NCBI RefSeq assembly: GCF_003383615.1 | Contig: NZ_QNUL01000018.1 | Coordinates: 1 to 64,000, forward strand | Direction: 5' to 3' | DNA from: Dyadobacter luteus | GTDB lineage: Bacteria; Bacteroidota; Bacteroidia; Cytophagales; Spirosomataceae | Length of the DNA stretch: 64,000 nucleotides | In this document: positions 51,238 to 58,951 of the stretch, in pieces | How the letters are laid out: each line of letters opens with the position of its first letter | Numbering within the stretch: the first letter of the stretch is position 1 | Made by a program: the position numbers and the translations under genes | Notes under the pieces: generated by a model | What the model saw: only the letters and a program-made list of their open reading frames with translations | The model's database searches: none | Told to the model about the DNA's origin: nothing

Positions 51238-52718
51238 CTGGCATTCAACTCTAAACCTGACAATGTGGCACTTTGTGGCAATTGGAATACTCGCCTCGGA
51301 TCATTCGCAGTCACAGATGCGATAACATTTCCTACGTTGTCCGTATGCGTTACAGGGATAGCATATCGCTGTAAGTCGAACCATCGCATACCTTCTTGCA
51401 GGAACTCAACTCTTTTAAAATCCAGAATCGCATTCAACAAATTATTTGCAAGATTATTCGTTCCGTAATAGCTACTTAATTTCGCTGCCGTAACCGTATG
51501 CTCGGCAGCATTATATCCTGATATTCTTTTACTCAGAAACAAATTCAGATCAGCGAGTGCGGCAGCTGTCTGATTCTGGTACACGCTTGCTTCCGCATGA
51601 TTAAACAAAACCTCTTCAGCCGTGAACAATGGTAGCATCACGTAGGGAATACCAGTTTCAGCATTTACTGTTTCTCTCACAAAATACTCATACCATTTCG
51701 GTACAAAATAATTGTTATCTCCCTGGTAGTATACGGGGTACGACCAGTTGGCTGTTGCACCTGCAATCGCATCCGAAGCAAATATTTCTCGCTGTTTTCC
51801 AAAGGAAAGTCCAAAACGATATCGTGGCATAAAACGACCTATCAGGGATGCCGTTTCGACCAAGAGGAGATTGGCTCGTTGAGTTGCCTGAGAATAAATA
51901 GTTTGTAATTCATCAGGTGACATACTCTCCATGGTAGTATTCCAGGGACGGAGATTATCTACCACCGAGCTTCCAGGAAATGCAGCATTGGTATATTGCA
52001 GAACCTTTGCATAATCCTTTTTAAACAAATAAAAACGAGCAGCAAATGCATTAGCAGCGGCCAGATTAAAATGATATTTCGGAACAGTATAGGATCCATC
52101 ACTAATCAATGGCAGCCCCTCCAGTAAATCCTTTTCAATCATTTCGTAAACATAGGCTACTGTTTTGCGTTCATACTTCTTTATAACGACATTTTCCGGC
52201 TCAGTTACATAGGGGATTCCCGGATCACTGGAAGCTGTTTGTCCATTGTAGAATTTGCTAAAAAAACTGACCAACATGAAGTGAGCATATGCTCTCGCAA
52301 CCAATGCTTCCCCTTTCTGAGCGCTGAATTGAGAGGGATCGGGCGAATTCCTGATAATCTGGAGTGCCTCATTGCTTACTGAAATAGCCCGGTAACATTC
52401 TGCCCAATAACTATCTGGTGCATCGGAGGTCCCCACTGTCGCATCTACCTCTTGAAAAAGAAATGAGAAGCGGTTCGTTTTGTCATCTTCGCCCACTCCT
52501 TTATCCACAATGTTGTCACTCATGGATTCAGCCATGACAACGTATCCGGAGTTAGGATATGCCGTTGTCAAAAGCTGGGAAACCTGCTTCGGAGTTGAGA
52601 TTGATGCGCGTGTACTGTCAGGTTCTTTGGAGAGAAATTCTTCACAGCCCGTCAGCAGCGACACTAGCAGAAATACTCCGGCTACTTTCTGTATTTTATA
52701 TAGGATAGACTTCTTCAT
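51234..52718 (-). CDS. SusD/RagB-family surface lipoprotein (system 2)
   Basis: This is a 494-aa SusD-like lid lipoprotein. Lipobox LLTGC25 is followed by EEFLSKEPDSTRASISTPKQVSQLLTTAYP, AQKGEALVARAYAHFMLVSFFSKFYNG, FNLAAANAFAARFYLFKKDYAKVLQYT and C-terminal AILDFKRVEFLQEGMRWFDLQRYAI (E-G..WFDLQR ending). It lies directly downstream of susC (35 bases) and upstream of the metallopeptidase, all on the minus strand. It should cap the SusC barrel and select substrate. Confidence 0.94.
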   Translation of the reverse strand: MKKSILYKIQKVAGVFLLVSLLTGCEEFLSKEPDSTRASISTPKQVSQLLTTAYPNSGYVVMAESMSDNIVDKGVGEDDKTNRFSFLFQEVDATVGTSDAPDSYWAECYRAISVSNEALQIIRNSPDPSQFSAQKGEALVARAYAHFMLVSFFSKFYNGQTASSDPGIPYVTEPENVVIKKYERKTVAYVYEMIEKDLLEGLPLISDGSYTVPKYHFNLAAANAFAARFYLFKKDYAKVLQYTNAAFPGSSVVDNLRPWNTTMESMSPDELQTIYSQATQRANLLLVETASLIGRFMPRYRFGLSFGKQREIFASDAIAGATANWSYPVYYQGDNNYFVPKWYEYFVRETVNAETGIPYVMLPLFTAEEVLFNHAEASVYQNQTAAALADLNLFLSKRISGYNAAEHTVTAAKLSSYYGTNNLANNLLNAILDFKRVEFLQEGMRWFDLQRYAIPVTHTDNVGNVIASVTANDPRRVFQLPQSATLSGLELNAR

Positions 52719-52753
52719 TTTTCAAGCGGATTTGTACTCATGTCCAGTTTTTG

Positions 52754-55700
52754 TTACAACGTAAGCTTTAATGCGAGGGTAAATTGCTTCTGAAGCGGCT
52801 GAGCAACACCTCCGGCATTAAAGAACTCCGGATCCTGACCTTTCAACTTCTTATCAGAATAGAGTAATGCCAGATTGCTCGTAGAAAACTGAAGACTCGC
52901 TGCTGACAATCCTATTTTTTGTACAGTTGTCAATGGAACCCTATAGGCAAGAGAGACAGATTTCAATCTTACAAAATCACCTTTTGCCACGCGCTCCGGT
53001 GAATAGTTATAAATATTGTAGGGATAAGTTCCTGCCAGATACTGCTGATAAAGCTTATCGCTTATTGCGCCGACGTTGGTAACTTCTTCCTCACCCGACA
53101 TCTCCCAACGGTCTGCAAATTCTTTTGGAGTGGCATCCAGATCGCTGAATGCTTTGGGGTAAAGCGCGTTCATTCTGATTTTATTCCCTGCCTGTCCTGT
53201 CAAAAGAACATTAAGAGTAAAATCCTTATAATTAAAAGTATTATTAAAACCTCCTGTAAATGGCGGATCAACAGGTCCTTCATACTTCAAAAACCTCACA
53301 TTCTGATCCTGCAGATATACATCCGAACTCTGTTCTCCATTCTCATTTACAAATATTGGCACCCCCGACAAAGGATCAAGCGATTTGTAATCAATGGAAA
53401 ATAAACTTCTTACAGGCCGCCCTTTCACGTTCGCACCTTCCGCTTTTACCAGGTCGAATATCCCCGGATCATTGCTGACATTGGTTATCAATGTTTGCGA
53501 ATAACCAAAATTGATCGTTGTATTCCAGCTGAACCCTTTCTTTTTAACTACCACACCACCAAGTGAAAAATCGACGCCTGCTGATTCCATATCTGCATAA
53601 TTGGCCACCTTTTGTATCTGGCCTCCTACTCCGGACGTCCGGATAAAATCTATCAGATCAAAGCTCTGACGGACGTATCCATCCATGGTAAGATTTATAC
53701 GGTTGGCAAATAATCCTAAATCCAGACCGACATTCCCACTGTATAGCTTTTCCCATGTCAGCTCGGTATTTTCCAAGGCTTCAAGCTGTAAAGCTGATTC
53801 CTTTTCATTGGCAAACGGGCGATTGGTAATCAGGCTTTTAAACAATACAGCAGCATTGGCAGCCGGACCTGTATCTGCGGACAAACCATAGCTTGCGCGC
53901 AGGCGCCCCATACTAAGCCACTTAAATTTCTTTAGAAAATTCTCTCTGTCAAAATTCCATGAACCTGCCACCGTATAGGTTGGCAGCCATCGTGCTGCAG
54001 CAGATTTACCGAAACGGTTAGATCCATCGTAGCGCAGGTAGGCCGTAAAATTGTACTTATCGTCAAGGGTATAACCGGCGCTACCATAAAATGCAGCGAA
54101 ACGCTCATAATCCTCCCTCAACCCATAGTAAGGAAAGTTAGCTTCTATTGTTTGTTTCAGAATACGGTAATCTACGAATGGAGTACCTCCCTGCTCATAC
54201 TGAAATCCATAACCCGTTGAATTGAAGCTCTGGCGATTTGTAAACTTCACCTCCTGCCCTGCCAACAAACTGATATTGTGCCTCTCGGCGAATGTGCGGT
54301 TGTATCTCAGGTTGTTTCTTACATTGTAAAACTTCATCTGATCTTCGTTCCGATTGTAGAACCCACCGCTTGGCAGTACCACTACCGGAAAAGCATTAGG
54401 ATCGTCAGGGTCTCTATATAAATATTTATTACGATCAGCAATAGTAGCATTATCTGCGGCGCGATATGCATTCGCCATATTCGCATTTTCAGAGATCCGA
54501 TGTTCTCTTCCTGTCTGAATGTAACGCAGTGCACCGAGGAAATCGTAGGTCAAATGCTTCGTAATTTTGAAGGAAAAATCTCCTTGCAATCTGATGTCTG
54601 CAACATTAAGATGTATTTTATTATTTGCCAGTTCGTGGATAATATTAAAAGGCGCATAGTTACGTCTGAAAAATTCAAGGTTACCATTTTCGTCATAAGC
54701 CGTCAGCGTTCTGCTCGTATTGAGTGCATAACTGAAAGGATTAATGTCAAAATCTCTATCGAAACGCCCTTCTACCGGATTACTTACACGGTTGAGTGAA
54801 CCAGGTACCTGCTGATTTCTGATAGACGCAAGTGTGGAGAAACCCAATGTAATACGATCTGACATCTTATAGGTATTTCGAAAGTTGAGCGTATACCGAC
54901 TCACTTTATCTGCAATTGTCCAACCGTTATCATTCAAAAAACTGGTAGAGAAATAGGACTGCGACTTATCTGTTCCGAAAGAAACGCTCAGGGAGTGTTC
55001 CTGCACAAGATTTTGCTTGTAGAGAACATCGAACCAGTCCGTATTAGCCATTCCGTACCTCTGAAGAAATGCCTTCTTCGCTTCAGGAGTATTCTGAACC
55101 GGAAAATTTCCTTGATCGTCTCCTGAAACCAGACTGTAATACTTGCCATAAATCCCGTAATCCGACGCCGATAAAATATCTGTATTCAGGTATCCTTTCC
55201 TTTCCAATTCTCCAAGGACGGATAACTGATCACCAGAATTCATGATATTAAAATTCCTGTAAGATGGCTTTAGCTGTGTACTAAAATTTCCTGAATAGGA
55301 AATAACCGGACGCCCGCTTTTACCCTTTTTGGTTGTAATCACAATTACTCCGTTCATGGCTCTGGCACCATACAGAGCCGCTGCGGCAGCATCCTTCAAA
55401 ATATCAAAGGTTTCAATATCATTAGGATTCAATCCAGCCACAGCAGAGCCCAAAAGCGTAGTAGGATCACCGCTGGAAAGCTGATCGTTGGAAATATTAA
55501 CAATGTCTTCTAATACAACTCCATCCACCACCCATAATGGTTTATTAGCGCCATTCAGCGAAGTTGCACCGCGAATGCGTATTTTGGGGGCCGCTCCAAA
55601 GGTACCCGACACGTTTTGAATAGAAACTCCGGCAGCACGACCTTCAAGCATTCGACTTACGTCAGGTAAGCCATCAATAATCACGTCTTCTGATTTCAGA

Positions 55701-56110
55701 GTAACCGCCGAACCTGTAAATTTATCTTTATCAATTTGCTGAAACCCTGTAATGACCACATCCTGCAAACCTACGGCATCTTCGGCTAGTTCAATATTGA
55801 CAACTCGCGCTGCCGGTACTTCTTTCGTTACGTACCCGATCATCGTGACAACAAGAGTGGCTCCTGTACCAACGTTTTCCAGCGTATATTGTCCTTCTGA
55901 GTTGGTGACTGTCCCATTTTGAGTTCCTTTCACTCTGATGGTTGACCCGATCAGTACTTCACCGGTTGTACTTTTAACAGTTCCCTTCACAGGAATAACC
56001 TGAGCCGTGCAAACTGAAAAACCGGAAAAAATAAAGGCAGATAGTAAAAGCGCATGCATCATGGCAAAACGCGACCAGTCCTGACTGCAAATCCGATAAA
56101 AAACTTTCAT
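52754..56110 (-). CDS. SusC/RagA-family TonB-linked outer-membrane transporter (system 2)
   Basis: This 1118-aa SusC-like transporter has an N-terminal signal segment (HALLLSAFIFSGFSVCTAQ), a CarboxypepD_reg-like domain (VKGTVKSTTGEVLIGSTIRV), a TonB-box region DVVITGFQQIDKDKFTG, and a plug with LPDVSRMLEGRAAGVSIQN, IRGATSLNGANKPLWVVDG and AAALYGARAMNGVIVITTKKG; the barrel ends LALKLTL. The start could also be an internal Met at residue 17 or 18, which would leave a cleaner signal peptide. It is distinct from system 1 in length and sequence, so it is unlikely to be a recent duplicate of it. Confidence 0.94.
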   Translation of the reverse strand: MKVFYRICSQDWSRFAMMHALLLSAFIFSGFSVCTAQVIPVKGTVKSTTGEVLIGSTIRVKGTQNGTVTNSEGQYTLENVGTGATLVVTMIGYVTKEVPAARVVNIELAEDAVGLQDVVITGFQQIDKDKFTGSAVTLKSEDVIIDGLPDVSRMLEGRAAGVSIQNVSGTFGAAPKIRIRGATSLNGANKPLWVVDGVVLEDIVNISNDQLSSGDPTTLLGSAVAGLNPNDIETFDILKDAAAAALYGARAMNGVIVITTKKGKSGRPVISYSGNFSTQLKPSYRNFNIMNSGDQLSVLGELERKGYLNTDILSASDYGIYGKYYSLVSGDDQGNFPVQNTPEAKKAFLQRYGMANTDWFDVLYKQNLVQEHSLSVSFGTDKSQSYFSTSFLNDNGWTIADKVSRYTLNFRNTYKMSDRITLGFSTLASIRNQQVPGSLNRVSNPVEGRFDRDFDINPFSYALNTSRTLTAYDENGNLEFFRRNYAPFNIIHELANNKIHLNVADIRLQGDFSFKITKHLTYDFLGALRYIQTGREHRISENANMANAYRAADNATIADRNKYLYRDPDDPNAFPVVVLPSGGFYNRNEDQMKFYNVRNNLRYNRTFAERHNISLLAGQEVKFTNRQSFNSTGYGFQYEQGGTPFVDYRILKQTIEANFPYYGLREDYERFAAFYGSAGYTLDDKYNFTAYLRYDGSNRFGKSAAARWLPTYTVAGSWNFDRENFLKKFKWLSMGRLRASYGLSADTGPAANAAVLFKSLITNRPFANEKESALQLEALENTELTWEKLYSGNVGLDLGLFANRINLTMDGYVRQSFDLIDFIRTSGVGGQIQKVANYADMESAGVDFSLGGVVVKKKGFSWNTTINFGYSQTLITNVSNDPGIFDLVKAEGANVKGRPVRSLFSIDYKSLDPLSGVPIFVNENGEQSSDVYLQDQNVRFLKYEGPVDPPFTGGFNNTFNYKDFTLNVLLTGQAGNKIRMNALYPKAFSDLDATPKEFADRWEMSGEEEVTNVGAISDKLYQQYLAGTYPYNIYNYSPERVAKGDFVRLKSVSLAYRVPLTTVQKIGLSAASLQFSTSNLALLYSDKKLKGQDPEFFNAGGVAQPLQKQFTLALKLTL

Positions 56111-56250
56111 ACGAGATGTATAGAGTATACGCTATAAGAATGGGCTGCTATAATTGATTGCAAAACTTACGTTAAAGCACTCAATTATACATATAAAACT
56201 ACAAATAATGAGAGGGGTGGCGTACTTATGTTCCACAAAAGTGGTTACAT

Positions 56251-56280
56251 ATAAAAGTCAACCTATAAAATAGGCTGACT
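56251..56280 (-). terminator. Probable terminator after the NarL-like regulator gene
   Basis: On the minus strand, arms AGTCAGCCTAT and ATAGGTTGACT (one mismatch) enclose a 3-base loop and are followed by TTTT. It lies about 70 bases past the regulator stop codon, so it could end the nirBD-kinase-regulator transcript. Confidence 0.5.
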
Positions 56281-56351
56281 ATAAGCTAAATATCCTAAAA
56301 AAGTTCTTCAGATTTACCTCAAACACCAATTATTATTTTGTACCACTAAAC

Positions 56352-57032
56352 TCACACAGACCTTGGCAAAGTACGTAAGGCGAGGCCGATAAGCTCTGCT
56401 GTATTTTTGACGTTGGCTTTTTTCATAATACTGGCCCGCTGATTGGCGACAGTATTTGCGCTGATATCAAACCGCTCTCCGATTTCTTTGCTGCTCAACC
56501 CCTCGGTCAGACATTTAAGTATTTGCTGCTCACGGGGTGTGATCAGTTTCCATACAGATGTTTCTTTTGGTTCTCCGGCGGCGGCTTCTGTGGAAGGTGT
56601 AAATGAATTATGCTGTATCAGACTCTTAATAATAATCGATGATGCATGGGGAGGATAATAAAACTCTCCGCGGGCCACACTTCGTACTGCCCTGAGTATT
56701 TCATCCTGGCTGGTATCTTTTTCCAGATACCCGTATGCACCGTGATGCATGGCCGAAAGAATATAATCGGGATTGTTGTGCATGCTGAAAACCAGAATCC
56801 GAACTTTCGGATACACGGGAACAATATCTCTGATCGTTTCTATTCCGGATTTACGAGGCATGGTGAGATCAAGCAGAATGACGTCAGGATTAACCTGATC
56901 TATCATTTCGGCTACTTCATCACCATCTGAAGCTTCTCCTGCAATCACAATATCATCCTCATCTTCCAGAAGAGTTATAATTCCCTGTCTGACAACGGAA
57001 TGATCATCAACAACTAAAATTCGAATGGACAT
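56352..57032 (-). CDS. NarL/LuxR-type response regulator, nitrite operon
   Basis: This 226-aa response regulator is encoded just downstream of the histidine kinase (20 bases). The receiver has acidic DDHSVV at 9-14, phosphoacceptor D55 in VILLDLTMPR, and GYLEKDTSQDEIL with the conserved Lys. The LuxR helix-turn-helix starts near 163: ITPREQQILKCLTEGLSSKE, SANTVANQRASIMKKANV. It presumably controls the nirBD operon or its neighbours when the linked kinase is active, as NarL does in enterobacteria; this is inference from synteny and domains. Confidence 0.9.
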   Translation of the reverse strand: MSIRILVVDDHSVVRQGIITLLEDEDDIVIAGEASDGDEVAEMIDQVNPDVILLDLTMPRKSGIETIRDIVPVYPKVRILVFSMHNNPDYILSAMHHGAYGYLEKDTSQDEILRAVRSVARGEFYYPPHASSIIIKSLIQHNSFTPSTEAAAGEPKETSVWKLITPREQQILKCLTEGLSSKEIGERFDISANTVANQRASIMKKANVKNTAELIGLALRTLPRSV

Positions 57033-57052
57033 GGGTTTAGTATATTCAATCG

Positions 57053-58483
57053 TTATTCAGGGCATACGGAAATTTTCAATAGCGTACCTTTCAGAGGATC
57101 AGAGGTAATCTCCAAGTCTCCGGACATCAGTTTTGCCCGTGTCCGCATGTTTTCAATTCCGTTCTGAGAAAGAGCAGAACCCTGTTTGCTTTTCAAATTA
57201 CAAATTAAAAAACCTTTCCCATCATCCTGAATCTGCAAGATGACACAATTCAGGTTTTCTTCCAATATAATAGTGATATTGTCCGCAGCAGCATGCTTCA
57301 CTGCATTGTTCAGCGCTTCCTGAGCAATACGATATAAGCCGATCTCAATTTGAGAATTCAATGGCAGACTACTCACTTTCGATTGATATCGAATTTGAAG
57401 ACCTGTGGACTCTGCCGTTTGTTCACATAGAAGTTTTAAAGCAGAATTGAGCCCAAAATCCGCAAGTACGGATGGCATCAGATTATAAGAAATTTGTCTT
57501 GTGGTCTGAATTGTGTCCTGAATAAGACTAACAAGCTGGTCAAACCGCTTTCTTTGTTTTTCATCCTGAAACTGGACCTGCCTCAATTTCTCAGCATGGA
57601 GTTTAAGCCCTGTAAGCATTTGCCCTATACCATCGTGCAACTCCCTGGCGAATCTTTTACGCTCTTCCTCCTGGCCTTCAATAATAGCAGCTGTACGGAT
57701 CCTGTCCTCCTGGAGCCTCAGATGATATTTCTCTTCTTTTATTTTCAAAATTGCTTCCTGCGCCTCAACGAGCTGTACGTTTTTTTCTTCCAGACTGTCG
57801 TTTGCTCTCATCAAAGCTTCCTGAGATTCATACATTTTTCGAACCGCTCTCCTCGTTTCATTCACGACTGGCCGGAATATCAGCAAACCTTCAGCCAGCA
57901 ACACCAGAATAGTCATGATATCCATGATCCATTCTATCCTTTCCAGATTCTTCAGCCTTTCAAAACTCTCCTTATCATACTGAAATACAATTTCATTCAT
58001 TTTTGAAAGAAAGAGCGGCTCCATCTTTAATACAGTCGCTAACTGCTCTTTCTTTTCCTCAATGACAACCTGAGGATTGTTGATCTTGTCAAACGCCTGA
58101 TACATGGTTTCGAAAACAGGATCAAGCTTAGCAAACATCGCGTCCAGAGCGACGCTTTTCCACACCACGGTTTCCTCTCCTACCTCAAGTCTTTTTTCTG
58201 CAAGTTGTACATGACTCTTTTTCCAGACGTGTAAAAGTGAGTCGAAACTTACCGAATCGCTGTAAGGTATATCCTGTATTTTCACCAGAGAAAGCTTAGT
58301 GAGCCGCTGACTAATCATGCGTTGTCGTCCGGCAACATTCACCACGCGACCGTCATAATTGAGACTACTGATCGTTTTTCGTATCAGAAACAGTCCGCCC
58401 AATGTGAGGAATGCCACAACAAAAAGGGCTACAACGTAAAAACGCGTGAGACTTCCGGCCACGCGTTTATCCACTTTCTCCAT
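57053..58483 (-). CDS. Membrane sensor histidine kinase with PilJ/NarX-type sensor domain
   Basis: This 476-aa inner-membrane kinase has TM1 at about 13-35 and TM2 at about 185-206, bracketing a periplasmic PilJ-type four-helix sensor. The VVNVAGRQRMISQRLTKLSL motif (48-66) sits where NarX/NarQ carry the nitrate-binding P-box and is the PF13675 signature. A coiled coil (about 215-265) leads to the HisKA_3 dimerisation box RFARELHDGIGQML with phospho-acceptor His283. The GHKL domain has NAVKHA near 393 (N box), DDGKGF near 420 (G1) and SKQGSALSQNGIENMRTRA. It begins 9 bases after nirD, so it is operon-linked to nitrite reduction; nitrate or nitrite is the likely signal. Confidence 0.9.
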   Translation of the reverse strand: MEKVDKRVAGSLTRFYVVALFVVAFLTLGGLFLIRKTISSLNYDGRVVNVAGRQRMISQRLTKLSLVKIQDIPYSDSVSFDSLLHVWKKSHVQLAEKRLEVGEETVVWKSVALDAMFAKLDPVFETMYQAFDKINNPQVVIEEKKEQLATVLKMEPLFLSKMNEIVFQYDKESFERLKNLERIEWIMDIMTILVLLAEGLLIFRPVVNETRRAVRKMYESQEALMRANDSLEEKNVQLVEAQEAILKIKEEKYHLRLQEDRIRTAAIIEGQEEERKRFARELHDGIGQMLTGLKLHAEKLRQVQFQDEKQRKRFDQLVSLIQDTIQTTRQISYNLMPSVLADFGLNSALKLLCEQTAESTGLQIRYQSKVSSLPLNSQIEIGLYRIAQEALNNAVKHAAADNITIILEENLNCVILQIQDDGKGFLICNLKSKQGSALSQNGIENMRTRAKLMSGDLEITSDPLKGTLLKISVCPE

Positions 58484-58492
58484 GTAAATTTT

Positions 58493-58846
58493 TTACAATC
58501 CTATATACACCTGATTTTCCTTAACCATTACAGGAAAGGTATTAATACTGTATGCTTCGTCGTTCAGACACTGACCACTACGCAACGAAAACGTCTTTTT
58601 GTGGAATGGGCATGCCACCTTAGGTTCTCCTTCCTGGCTTCCGATCATTCCCCGGGCTACTGCCATCTGCTGGCGGTGCGGGCACATATTGTCCGTTGCA
58701 TACCACTCTCCTCTTCTGGAAAAGTTAAAGATAGCGATTTGTTTTCCTTCTATCAGCGCGCAACCGCCGCCATCTGCAGGAATGTCTTCTACATGGCAAG
58801 CTTTGTGCCACGTGATTCTGTCTTTTGTGTTTTTTACAGGTTCCAT
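58493..58846 (-). CDS. nirD: Nitrite reductase small subunit NirD (Rieske-type)
   Basis: This 117-aa Rieske-fold partner of NirB helps move electrons to the sirohaem subunit during assimilatory nitrite reduction. Here the full [2Fe-2S] ligand set is present: C55-P-H57 and C79-P-F-H82. Some enterobacterial NirD proteins are reported to lack these ligands, so this one probably carries a cluster. It lies between nirB (about 105 bases upstream) and the sensor kinase (9 bases downstream) in one direction. A repeat and a small hairpin occupy the spacer to nirB. Confidence 0.92.
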   Translation of the reverse strand: MEPVKNTKDRITWHKACHVEDIPADGGGCALIEGKQIAIFNFSRRGEWYATDNMCPHRQQMAVARGMIGSQEGEPKVACPFHKKTFSLRSGQCLNDEAYSINTFPVMVKENQVYIGL

Positions 58847-58895
58847 GATTTTATTCTTATCTGGGATAATACATATGTCGAACTTCAGAGCGGGA

Positions 58896-58950
58896 GGCCT
58901 TTCAGGCCAGCTAACAATTAATAATTAACCATTAACAACTAACCATTACC
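58896..58950. repeat. Hairpin and AACCATTA-type minisatellite between nirB and nirD
   Basis: GGCCT-TTC-AGGCC forms a small hairpin (58896-58908). It is followed by a 40-base stretch of related units (AACAATTA, AATTAACCATTA, AACTAACCATTA; 58911-58950). This low-complexity sequence type resembles dispersed intergenic repeats of Bacteroidota. It separates two subunit genes and could tune the NirB to NirD ratio. Confidence 0.5.
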
Positions 58951-58951
58951 A

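Noticed and set aside
58322..58921. 199-codon frame opposite nirD and the kinase gene
   Set aside because: It is fully antisense to two well-supported genes and has no family resemblance.
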